A stretch of DNA of 64,000 bases from Nostoc sp. 106C (GTDB lineage Bacteria; Cyanobacteriota; Cyanobacteriia; Cyanobacteriales; Nostocaceae): the NCBI RefSeq assembly GCF_002154725.1, contig NZ_MTAW01000093.1, forward strand, positions 60,950-124,949, read 5' to 3'. Shown one piece after another: positions 47,451 through 55,377 of this stretch. Under the pieces are notes generated by a model, which saw only the letters and a list, made by a program, of their open reading frames with translations, did no database searches and was not told the origin of the DNA. The translations under genes were made by a program, and so were the position numbers. The stretch's first letter is position 1, and every line of letters starts with the position of its first letter.

Positions 47451-48528
47451 TTATTCTCATTCAACCCTACTTTTTCTCTATCCAAATCTCTCTTCAGGAA
47501 GATGATTTTGTGATTTATACTGCCGAAGACTCATTAATCAAAATTGGGACTCGCCTACTTGTATACCGCAGACACTACAGATTAACATCATAAGCCGCGC
47601 ACGGTTCTGGATTCGGAGGCCGCCAGGATATTCAGCCAATAAGGCAATACAGTTCAGTTAAGAAAATTCATTGGCAACAAAGCTCATAAATAATTACTAA
47701 ACAAAAAACCGAACAATTATTTTGGAGGGGGCTTGGGGGACGGTTGCGTCCCCCAATCGGGGGTTTGGGGGAGAATCCCCTAAATCTTGGTTTTTGCCCG
47801 ACAGATAAGAACTCTTATCACCTTAACTGAACCGTATTGGCCAATAAGGTTCTATTGGCTGGAGGAGATCGAGTGTATGGCTTTCAACAACAAGCAGCCG
47901 CACTTTATTGAATGAGTGATGAGTTAGGTGTAGTCCGCCACAGGCAACGCTTGTGTGTTTGTTTCTTTACTTCTGAGGGTAAGAACAGGATTGTATGCTT
48001 TCAGGCTAGGAACTGGGGAGCGATCGCACTCAGTCCGCCTTGCTTGTCTATTCTCTATTAGGTCATCTTAAGTAGTCGTCATCAATTGCGTACACCAGTT
48101 TCTCTTTCTCCAACAAATTATGTTTTAGCTGCAATAATAGATCTCTTATTGAGACTTAGCTTTCTTTTGCCACTCTAGGCGGAGGAAAAAGAAAAATAGA
48201 TTGCAATAAAAAAATCCTGGATTTGTTAGGCAGTTCGCCAATTTTGCGAAGCTCCCGCAGGCTAGAAGCACTGCTCAACAAGCAGTTCAGATTGGGCAGG
48301 CGATCGCAAAAAGTTATTGTTCACAAGGCTGTTTCAAAAACTCCTCTCATTAGTGAAGTGCGAGTCCTTCTACGCCGCCAAAAACTTACTTTTTGATGAC
48401 AAAACTTCGGCATTAATGACGCCAGCAATTGCAAACTGTTTAAAGTATAGTGTTTCTACTTTTGTTAGTGGTATTCCACTCTACGCCTAATAGTCTATTC
48501 CTCTCGAACGTGAGAAGCGTTACTCTTT
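47451..48528. other. Intergenic region with a MITE
   Basis: Between the RHH-kinase and an L,D-transpeptidase. Apart from the MITE (annotated separately) it holds a HIP1-rich part near 48020, a GCTCCCGCAGGCTAG dispersed motif near 48252 and no ORF. Some long open frames run antisense to the kinase, but they are shadows. Confidence 0.4.
47645..47839. mobile_element. MITE with 18-bp terminal inverted repeats
   Basis: The left end CAATACAGTTCAGTTAAG and the reverse complement of the right end, CAATACGGTTCAGTTAAG, differ at one base. The 195-bp element is flanked by a perfect 10-bp direct repeat GCCAATAAGG (47635-47644 and 47840-47849), the expected target duplication. The interior is GC-rich with a G5/C5 stem (GGGGGACGGTTGCGTCCCCC). 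No transposase. A related copy is at 62956-63076. Confidence 0.85.
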
Positions 48529-49077
48529 TTAATTGATTACAGTGACTGGCGTTCCAACACGCACCTGATGGAATAATTGCTGAACATCCTTATTATACAT
48601 GCGAATACAACCGTGTGAAGCTGCTTTACCTACTGACTCAGGATTAGGAGTACCGTGAAAGCCAATCCAGTTTTTTCCATTTGTCCAAAATCCAATCCAG
48701 TAATGACCAAGAGGATTTTCAGGGTCTCCTCCTGGGATAGATTTACCTGTTAAAGGGTGTATCCAAATAGGGTCTTTCAACATTTCCATTACTTGAAAAT
48801 TGCCAGTTGGAGTTGCCCAGCCTTGGCGACCTACTGCAATTGGATAATTTTTAATTCGTGTTTTTCCTTGGTAGACACTTACTTGACGGCGGCTAACGCT
48901 GATTACTAAATGAGTAGGTTGAGTTAATGAATTACCAATATTGTTAGCTCTTTGAATAACTAAATATTCTCGCAGTTTAGAAGTTAGATCTTGCTCAGAA
49001 GATAGAGATATTTCAGGGCTAAGATATAGCCCTGAAATATATATCAAAAGAGCTAAAATACCTGTTTTTTTTAACAT
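48529..49077 (-). CDS. L,D-transpeptidase (YkuD family)
   Basis: 182 residues. An N-terminal hydrophobic signal (about 5-20) directs export. The YkuD domain covers about 50-182: HLVISVSRRQVSVYQGK at the start and the catalytic HGTPNPESVGKAASHGCIRM (His and Cys) near the end. These enzymes make 3-3 cross-links in peptidoglycan or anchor lipoproteins. Short for the family, with no LysM or peptidoglycan-binding domain. ATG 49077 follows AT-rich sequence; an IS630-type element begins 10 bp upstream of it. Confidence 0.88.
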   Translation of the reverse strand: MLKKTGILALLIYISGLYLSPEISLSSEQDLTSKLREYLVIQRANNIGNSLTQPTHLVISVSRRQVSVYQGKTRIKNYPIAVGRQGWATPTGNFQVMEMLKDPIWIHPLTGKSIPGGDPENPLGHYWIGFWTNGKNWIGFHGTPNPESVGKAASHGCIRMYNKDVQQLFHQVRVGTPVTVIN

Positions 49078-49142
49078 ATTAATAAATACAGCAGATTTGA
49101 GGTAAATGAGGCACAGTAAATATTAATGCATTAAGAATTACA

Positions 49143-49535
49143 ATGAAACCGTACTCAGTTGATCTGCGAGAAAAAATAGTAAATGCATACGAACGAGGTG
49201 GCACGTCAATCAGAAAAGTTGCTGTTCAATTTGGTGTAGCAAAAAGCTATGTACAAAAGCTCCTCCAGTTACAGAAAAGCCAAGGTCATCTAGAACCTAA
49301 AAAGCAAGGTGGGACAATTAAGGGTAAATTGCATGAGTACGGTAGCGAATTAGCCGAAATGGTTAAAAGCCATCCAGACGCAACTTTATCAGAATACTGC
49401 GAGTATTTTGGAGAAAAATATAACGTTTGGGTATGTGCAAGTGTAATGTGCTGTGCATTACAAAAACAAAAACTCACACGAAAAAAAAGACTTTACGCAG
49501 TAGCCAAGCGAAAACACAAAGAGTCCAAAGCCTGA
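49143..49535 (+). CDS. IS630 transposase, orfA (DNA-binding part)
   Basis: 130 residues. The N-terminal helix-turn-helix is SVDLREKIVNAYERGGTSIR plus KVAVQFGVAKSYVQKL, then a second HTH-like part. It ends shortly after a run of eight As at 49481-49488, where CGA AAA AAA gives the A-AAA-AAA slippery heptamer. A -1 shift there enters orfB, making a protein of about 315 residues. Confidence 0.85.
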   Translation: MKPYSVDLREKIVNAYERGGTSIRKVAVQFGVAKSYVQKLLQLQKSQGHLEPKKQGGTIKGKLHEYGSELAEMVKSHPDATLSEYCEYFGEKYNVWVCASVMCCALQKQKLTRKKRLYAVAKRKHKESKA

Positions 49536-50089
49536 GAATAGAGTATTGGGAGAAGGTAAAGCACATAGATCCAGAAGACCTTGTTTTTATTGATGAAATG
49601 GGTGTTTTACTTGGTTTAACTCGGACTCATGCCAGAAGCGAGCGCGGCAGTAGGGTGTATGATTTTAAACCATATTATCGAGGGGCGAAAGTAAGTGTAA
49701 TCGGGGGAATCAGCTTAAAGAAAGTTTTAGCTGTCATGACTTTAAATGGTTCAATGGATGGAAATGCATATAAAGTCTTTATCGAACATTTTTTGCTTCC
49801 ACAATTATGGACTGGTGCAGTAGTTGTGATGGATAATCTTCCTGCGCATCAAGTCGCAGAAATTAAACCCTTAATTGAATCTGTTGGTGCAAGTGCTCTG
49901 TACCTGTCTCCTTATTCCCCGGAATTTAACCCCATTGAACATTGGTGGTCACAGTTAAAAGCCTTCTTAAAACAATTTTCTCCCAAGACTGCATCTGGAG
50001 TCGATGGTTTAATTAAAATAGCACTTCAATTAATTAATCCTGAACATCTCAAAAATTGGTTTACAAATTGCTGCTACTGTACCTCATAA
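49427..50089 (+). CDS. IS630 transposase, orfB (catalytic DDE part)
   Basis: Catalytic residues are in FIDEMG (Asp), VVMDNLPAHQ (Asp) and FNPIEHWWSQLK (Glu). The frame is -1 relative to orfA, and the real protein should start in orfA and shift in the A run near 49481. The first 20 codons listed here overlap orfA and are probably not translated alone. Confidence 0.85.
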   Translation: MGMCKCNVLCITKTKTHTKKKTLRSSQAKTQRVQSLRIEYWEKVKHIDPEDLVFIDEMGVLLGLTRTHARSERGSRVYDFKPYYRGAKVSVIGGISLKKVLAVMTLNGSMDGNAYKVFIEHFLLPQLWTGAVVVMDNLPAHQVAEIKPLIESVGASALYLSPYSPEFNPIEHWWSQLKAFLKQFSPKTASGVDGLIKIALQLINPEHLKNWFTNCCYCTS

Positions 50090-50315
50090 GCTCCGAATAT
50101 GCTGTAAATATTTTTTCAAGCAGTTAATTTAATCTCCAATTGCTTTAACTTTTGATTTCAGTAAATTTGATAAAAAAGCTCCTAATAAATAATTGAGTGG
50201 CAGTATTAAATATCAGAAGCTTTTTTAGTAATACTCAAATTTAGACTAATGCAAGTAAGCACTTTAGTACTTCAAAACCTACTGTCTTAGTATTTACTAA
50301 GAAAATGAAGGAAAT

Positions 50316-50759
50316 TTACCACAGCGCACTAACACCTCGACGGGAATTCCCTCCGCTTGTTGTGTTGTTAACACCTGTATTTCCCTGCGATCCGGTGTTG
50401 TTAAGATCTTGTCCTCCTTGAGTTCCGGTGTTGTTGAGATCTTGTCCTCCTTGAGTTCCGGTGTTATTGAGATCTTGGCCTCCTTGAGTTCCGGTGTTAT
50501 TGAGATCTTGTCCTCCTTGAGTTCCGGTGTTATTAAGATCTTGGCCTCCTTGAGTTCCGGTGTTATTGAGATCTTGTCCTCCTTGAGTCTCGGTACCAGA
50601 TTGAGCGAATAATCTGCCAGTTTTCAGCGCTTCACTAATTGTTATGGTGCTAGATTTGGAATTTGATAGCGCAGATGCCGGGAGGGTTAGTAAAGCAATG
50701 GTACTAGCAACTCCCATGAGGCTAGCAAGTTTGTAGGATAAACTATGTTTTCTGCTCAT
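50316..50759 (-). CDS. Secreted protein with 11-residue tandem repeats
   Basis: 147 residues from ATG 50759, which has AAGGAGACAAAA in front; the longer frame to 50804 is not needed. A signal peptide (about 1-31, LMGVASTIALLTLPASALS) precedes a spacer and then seven 11-residue repeats of the type TGTQGGQDLNN, the first and last diverged (TETQ, TGSQGN). The tail is NTTSGGNSRRGVSALW. Low-complexity, hydrophilic, Gly/Gln/Asn-rich. No known family comes to mind. DNA copies of the unit are nearly identical, so copy number may vary between strains. Confidence 0.75.
   Translation of the reverse strand: MSRKHSLSYKLASLMGVASTIALLTLPASALSNSKSSTITISEALKTGRLFAQSGTETQGGQDLNNTGTQGGQDLNNTGTQGGQDLNNTGTQGGQDLNNTGTQGGQDLNNTGTQGGQDLNNTGSQGNTGVNNTTSGGNSRRGVSALW
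50395..50600 (-). repeat. 33-bp tandem repeat within a coding region
   Basis: Six near-identical 33-bp units encode TGTQGGQDLNN; they differ mostly at synonymous positions (for instance GTGTTGTTG versus GTGTTATTG on the plus strand). The array is inside the secreted repeat protein gene. Confidence 0.85.
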
Positions 50760-51758
50760 TTTTGTCTCCTTAGATTGAAAAGCAAATACTTTTTGGCCGT
50801 TCAAGAATTAGCTGAAATTTACCGCAGATTTGCGCACTCTAACATTCAAATAAAGTTGAATGTTAGGAGTGTTTTGATTTCCTTTTAAAGCTATCTCTAT
50901 TAAATTTATGACTCGTCTATCTAAAGGCGAAGATTAATTTTTATCAAATGGCGCTAAAGGTATACTGATTTGATAAATTTAAAAGTCATTATAGTAACAG
51001 TAATTTGACAAAATTAAAGGGGCACATCTAGCTAATGGCAGAAGATTTTTAGTAACTCTTATCTGTAGTTTATATGCGAGAAAACCAAGAGATGCCGCTA
51101 TTTACTGTATGTAATGTTTATCTCAATATCTCAAAGCGATCGCCCACCAGGACAAACACATCATATTGATGGGCTGGCAGGTTCTCGTAAAGCAAGTAGA
51201 TTAGAGACATAACCGTAACTCTTGATTTCTAGCAATTCCTATTGATTAGTATTGTAATATTACTTACCGACAACCATAGAGAGATTACTTAACCCTGTTA
51301 ATTGCGGACAGATGCGACTGTTAAAGCAACATTAAAGGTATCGCCATGACGTTGCTGCAAACGTACTAATAAGCTAATAACCATTAAAATTGCATCTCCG
51401 CGTCGCCGCGTCTTTCTGAGGGCAAGAGATGGCGAAAACGATCGCCTCCTCCATCTCTTATTTCATCAAACTCATTCTCGATTACGCGAAGGGTGAGTCT
51501 GTACGTCTATCACACAGACTGAGTAGCTAACTGAGGCGATGTCTACAACGGGCTACGCCTACGCACCTAGTTTTACATCACTGGTTAATTAACCATCTTT
51601 TTGATGCAGAAATCTAGCTTCTATGTCATCCTAGAAAACGAGAGTTAATTCGGTGAGTATTTTTGTTTTTAGTATTGACAGGCTTTTCCCTTTTGGTATT
51701 GACAGACTTTTCTCCGAAATTTAAATCTCAACAAGTGTAATAATTTTGGAGTTAATCA
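50760..51758. other. Intergenic region, 1 kb
   Basis: CTAACATTCAA and TTGAATGTTAG (about 50838-50865) form a perfect 11-bp stem with a 6-nt loop. The stretch 51390-51560 is GC-richer with dispersed-repeat motifs such as CTACAACGGGCTACGCCTACG. No ORF. The promoter of the RRM gene is at the end. Confidence 0.4.
51673..51727 (+). promoter_or_regulatory. Duplicated TATTGACAG boxes upstream of rbp
   Basis: TATTGACAGGCTTTTC and TATTGACAGACTTTTC are 24 bp apart. The second TTGACA is 17 bp from TAAATC, a usable -35/-10 pair, leaving a short leader before the RRM gene. Confidence 0.5.
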
Positions 51759-52076
51759 ATGTCAATTTATGTAGGCAACCTCTCTTACGAAGTTACCCAA
51801 GACACCTTAACCGCCGTTTTTGCAGAATACGGCACTGTTAGGCGTGTTCAACTACCTACTGACCGCGAAACAGGACAACTACGCGGTTTCGGATTTGTGG
51901 AAATGGGAACGGAAGCTGAAGAAGCAGCTGCGATTGAAGCCCTTGATGGTGCTGAATGGATGGGTCGTGACCTCAAAGTTAATAAAGCCAAGCCCAGGGA
52001 AGATAGAGGTTCTTCTGGTGGTGGTAACCGGGGGGGATACGGTGGTGGTGGAGGCGGTAGACGTAACCGCTACTAA
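51759..52076 (+). CDS. rbp: RRM-type RNA-binding protein (Rbp)
   Basis: 105 residues. A single RRM (about 1-80) with RNP2 IYVGNL and RNP1 RGFGFVEM; the C-terminus is Gly/Arg-rich (GGGNRGGYGGGGGG). This is the cyanobacterial Rbp family; several members are cold-induced in Anabaena. GGAG lies 7 nt before the ATG. It is followed by rpsU, an arrangement known from Anabaena. Confidence 0.93.
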   Translation: MSIYVGNLSYEVTQDTLTAVFAEYGTVRRVQLPTDRETGQLRGFGFVEMGTEAEEAAAIEALDGAEWMGRDLKVNKAKPREDRGSSGGGNRGGYGGGGGGRRNRY

Positions 52077-52082
52077 GCTTTG

Positions 52083-52137
52083 AAACCTGAAATTTACAAG
52101 TGAATTTTCAGGTTAGACAAAGAGTCTGCCTTTTTTT
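52083..52137 (+). terminator. Attenuator-like hairpins between rbp and rpsU
   Basis: AACCTGAAAT and ATTTTCAGGTT form one stem; AGAC-AAAGA-GTCT followed by GCC and seven Ts forms a second, terminator-like stem. They would reduce but not necessarily block read-through into rpsU. Confidence 0.55.
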
Positions 52138-52204
52138 GCACTTTAGTCAACTGGAAGACTTACCATTATAAGTCATTAATTAAGTCAAATTAGCAGGAGA
52201 GATA

Positions 52205-52393
52205 ATGACCCAAATAGTAGTGGGTGACAATGAACACATCGAGTCAGCCTTACGCCGATTTAAACGGGAAGTTTCCAAGGCTGGGATTTTTCAAGATATG
52301 AAGAAGCATCGTCACTTTGAAACGCCTATTGAAAAACGCAAGCGTAAAGAAGTTGCCAAGCACAGGCAAGGAAAAAGACGTTTCCGTACTTGA
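52205..52393 (+). CDS. rpsU: 30S ribosomal protein S21
   Basis: 62 residues, basic, with the S21 pattern [20 protein letters not shown] followed by [17 protein letters not shown] component of the small ribosomal subunit, near the mRNA 3'-end of 16S rRNA. CAGGAGAGATA gives a strong ribosome site. It lies in the rbp transcription unit. Confidence 0.95.
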   Translation: MTQIVVGDNEHIESALRRFKREVSKAGIFQDMKKHRHFETPIEKRKRKEVAKHRQGKRRFRT

Positions 52394-52418
52394 TAAGTGA
52401 CAGATAAATTGATCAATG

Positions 52419-52446
52419 CCCTCAGAGATTTCATGAGGGTTTTTTT
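52419..52446 (+). terminator. Terminator after rpsU
   Basis: CCCTCA-GAGATTTCA-TGAGGG followed by seven Ts. Confidence 0.8.
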
Positions 52447-53331
52447 ATAGAATTTAGCAAAAGTACAATTGTAGGAGCCAATGCTGTTCACTGTGGTACG
52501 GTAATGGCTTTTGAGCGATCGCACAGTTCTCTGGGAAAGTAGGGCGCGCGATCGCTTGCTACCTTTTTTCCTAGAACCCGGAATTTCTCGTGCTTGGATA
52601 AGATGGCGCTTGGTTTGTTCGCCGCGTCAGTCGTACCTGGTAGTTAACTCAAGAGTTGCACAGCAAAATTTTTAGCCTCTATCAACTTTAATCTAAAGCT
52701 GATTTTAAAACTCGCTTGATTGTACACAGCATTTTGTTAGCCGATGCTGGTGCGTACTTTTCCATTAAGACAGAACGCATTACAGCAGTATGTTTGTAAC
52801 ACTCTGTTACCCAACCTAACGTTATAGTATCGCAACTGCCGGAAGTTAACAGCCGAGCGATCGCACCCAAAGCTTGTTAAAAATTTCACTTTAATTTCAG
52901 CGGTATCACAAGGAAGCGCCCTAGATACAACGGATTGCAGGTTCATAAACTACAGTAGCAGCAATCTGTAAACGATTCAAAGAAGAAATTTTACTAATTT
53001 AGTTGGTAAAAAACTCGGTTGGTAATAATATGACTATAAATTTCTGGCTCTTATGTTTTGGCGATCGCTTATCGCTTTTGGCTTAAAATTTGGCAGCTTG
53101 CATAGTGTAAAGGTTTGATAAAGTCAGGATTTGACTACTTAGTTTAATTGATTTTATCCAACTTTGTTGGTATTATAACTTTATCCGAGAAACCACGCAT
53201 ATATCAACATACATCTGTAAATGCTGATGGGGAAAGTGAAAAATTTATTCACTCACCTAAATTTTTCATACTCAAGTATGGTTTTGCAATTATCCGCCCA
53301 TTATTCATAGCAACAAAATTTTAGAAAAAAT
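52447..53331. other. Intergenic region with an integrase remnant
   Basis: About 900 bp. The only recognisable content is the integrase fragment annotated separately; several GCGATCGC-like sites lie around 52515-52560 and 52860. The part after 52950 is AT-rich and shows no ORF. Confidence 0.4.
52688..52876 (-). pseudogene. Tyrosine-recombinase (integrase) remnant
   Basis: On the minus strand, about 62 codons read QALGAIARLLTSGS, VMRSVLMEKYAPASANKML and IKRVLKSALD, the core-binding SAM-like domain of cyanobacterial phage-type integrases. An in-frame stop lies just before and another right after. No catalytic domain remains. This assignment rests on memory of such N-terminal domains. Confidence 0.55.
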
Positions 53332-54264
53332 ATGAAAACGCATTGTTTTGCCTTTTCATTCATAGCTTGTGCTGTTAGTGTCACTTTTCCAAATCAAGCT
53401 TTTGCTGTTACTCTTTACGGTGCTGGTAGTTTGAGAGGAGCACTTTCAGACATAGCGATTGCTTTTGAGGCAGACACTAATATTCATATAGATACAAAAT
53501 TTGGCCCGTCTGGCCAGTTAAAAGACAACATCATTAATGATGGGGAAAGACCTGATGTTTTTGCTAGCGCCGATATCGGTAACGCACTCAAAGTAAATCA
53601 AGCGGGTTTGAGCAGTCCTGTAGTTAACTTTATTAGCAACCGTATGACTGCGATTGTCAGAACAGGGCTATCAGTCACATCAAACAATATTTTAGACATA
53701 TTATTAGACCCAAATATTAGAGTCGGAACCTCAACACCATTATCAGATCCTTCTGGGGACTATGCATGGCAGATATTTGACAAAGCCGATCAAGTCAAAG
53801 TTGGAAGTTCTCAAATTCTCAAGAACAAAGCTTTACAACTTGTAGGAGGTAATCCTAATGCTCCTGTAGTTCCCAATGGACAAAATAATTTAGTCTATTT
53901 TCTTAAAGGGATTCCTCAAGATACTCCACCGCTAGCAGATATCTTTTTAGCCTATTACACAAGTAGTGTTGCTGCCCAAGAAATTGCAAATGATCTGCAA
54001 ATAGTAGAGTTACCTGATTATTTAGCAGTCAAAGCAGATTATGGTCTAACAGTATTGAATAATGCAAGTTCAGAAGGTAAACAACTGGCTGAATACATTC
54101 TTTCAAAAAAGGCACAAGATATTTTGGTGAATAAGTATAAATTTAGTTCACCTTCTACTTCTACTTCTGTCCCTGAAGCTAATACTATAGGTGGAACATT
54201 TCTAGCTTTGGCTATAGCTATTGCTTTAAAGAAAAAACAAGCATTTGTCAAAAAGCAAGAATGA
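53332..54264 (+). CDS. ModA-like substrate-binding protein with PEP-CTERM tail
   Basis: 310 residues. A signal peptide ends at AFAVT (about 25). The body matches the molybdate/extracellular solute-binding class: VTLYGAGSLRGALSDIAIAFE, KFGPSGQLKDNI, RPDVFASAD. Residues 283-310 (SVPEANTIGGTFLALAIAIA followed by Lys) are a PEP-CTERM-type sorting signal, which would tie the binding protein to the cell surface. No ABC permease or ATPase gene is near. Two further PEP-CTERM genes follow. The ligand is unknown; molybdate or tungstate is only one option. Confidence 0.75.
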   Translation: MKTHCFAFSFIACAVSVTFPNQAFAVTLYGAGSLRGALSDIAIAFEADTNIHIDTKFGPSGQLKDNIINDGERPDVFASADIGNALKVNQAGLSSPVVNFISNRMTAIVRTGLSVTSNNILDILLDPNIRVGTSTPLSDPSGDYAWQIFDKADQVKVGSSQILKNKALQLVGGNPNAPVVPNGQNNLVYFLKGIPQDTPPLADIFLAYYTSSVAAQEIANDLQIVELPDYLAVKADYGLTVLNNASSEGKQLAEYILSKKAQDILVNKYKFSSPSTSTSVPEANTIGGTFLALAIAIALKKKQAFVKKQE

Positions 54265-54351
54265 AACTAGTAGTAAAGACCAAACTTAAAATATATCAAT
54301 CTGCTTTTATTTGCAACCAACTCAACAGTTAATCCGAAAATAGAACAAACA

Positions 54352-55170
54352 ATGAGTCAGTTAAATATATTATCATTCTGTTCGCAAAAAATCGCCAAGG
54401 TGGGTTTAAGTGTAATAGCAGGAGTTGGATCTACTCTTCTGCTATCTAACCCTCTTTATGCAGCCACTCTAGGCAACAACTTAATTGTTAATGGCGATGC
54501 AGAACAGGGGGTAGGAGATAGCGTTGGTAACGTTGTTAGCCCTAATATACCTGTTATCCCTGGTTGGACTGCGACTAGTGATTTTAGTGTGTTGAAATAT
54601 GGTGCAACAGGGTTTGATTTTGTTAACCCTATGGGTAATACAGTGAGTGTTAGCGGATTACCTGATGCAAATAACCCAGGGCCAAGTAATCGCGGACTCA
54701 ATCTATTTTATGGTGGAGGTAGTAGAGCCTCATCTAGTGCTTCACAATTAATTGATGTGAGTAATCTGTCTTCAATTATTGATGCAGGTAAAGGTGGGTA
54801 TGATTTAAGTGCTTGGTTAGGTGGCTATGAAACCGATGCAGATAATGTCAAACTTAGCCTTGATTTCTTAAATCAAAATGGTCAATCTTTAGGCACAGCT
54901 TTTATTACTTCCCCAACCGCAGAGGAACGAAACAATACAACAGCTTTATTATTTAAGTATACGACAGGCTTTGTTCCTGTGAGTGCGAGGGAAATTAAAG
55001 TTGTTTTAGATATGAATTATGTTCGTGGGCGTGTAAATGATGGTTATGCAGATAATCTCTCACTTGTGATTAAAGAAGTTCCAGAACCATCAATGTCCGG
55101 TTCTTTAATATTGGGTGGCTGTTTTATTCTGGCTTTAAGATTACGTAGAAACCGCCCGCTTTGGCGCTAG
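54352..55170 (+). CDS. PEP-CTERM protein, DUF642-like start
   Basis: 272 residues. The signal peptide ends near AAT (about 40). LGNNLIVNGDAEQG at the mature start is a motif common in secreted carbohydrate-binding-like beta-sandwich proteins, with ASQLIDVSNLSSIIDAG later. The tail VPEPSMSGSLILGGCFILAL plus Arg-rich end is a PEP-CTERM signal. Function unknown; probably an exopolysaccharide-associated surface protein. It follows the ModA-like gene by 87 bp. Confidence 0.75.
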   Translation: MSQLNILSFCSQKIAKVGLSVIAGVGSTLLLSNPLYAATLGNNLIVNGDAEQGVGDSVGNVVSPNIPVIPGWTATSDFSVLKYGATGFDFVNPMGNTVSVSGLPDANNPGPSNRGLNLFYGGGSRASSSASQLIDVSNLSSIIDAGKGGYDLSAWLGGYETDADNVKLSLDFLNQNGQSLGTAFITSPTAEERNNTTALLFKYTTGFVPVSAREIKVVLDMNYVRGRVNDGYADNLSLVIKEVPEPSMSGSLILGGCFILALRLRRNRPLWR

Positions 55171-55377
55171 ATACTATCATCAAATTTTTGGGGAAAATTT
55201 TTAACCTGTAATGTTGTAAGTTGCTAAATGCTATATGTCTCCTTTGGCACAAACTTACGATTGGATGTATTTCGTACGAAGTTTAATCTCGATATTTGTC
55301 ATTGTTTGGCAGATTGTATTGCTCATAGATCAGGGTCATTCTACATAAAACCAATCTCAATATAAGGAATAATACTC

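Larger units (their letters stand above)
49087..50106 (+). mobile_element. IS630-type insertion sequence
   Basis: The ends are 32-bp imperfect inverted repeats (24 of 32 match) starting TACAGCA and ending TGCTGTA, each bordered by TA, the expected IS630/Tc1-mariner target. Length is about 1 kb. It encodes a two-frame transposase with all catalytic residues, so it looks intact. It sits 9 bp upstream of the L,D-transpeptidase start and could affect its promoter. Confidence 0.9.

Noticed and set aside
52737..52946. 69-codon ORF on the minus strand
   Set aside because: It overlaps the integrase remnant in another frame and has no family features; only the 52688-52876 frame looks like a protein.
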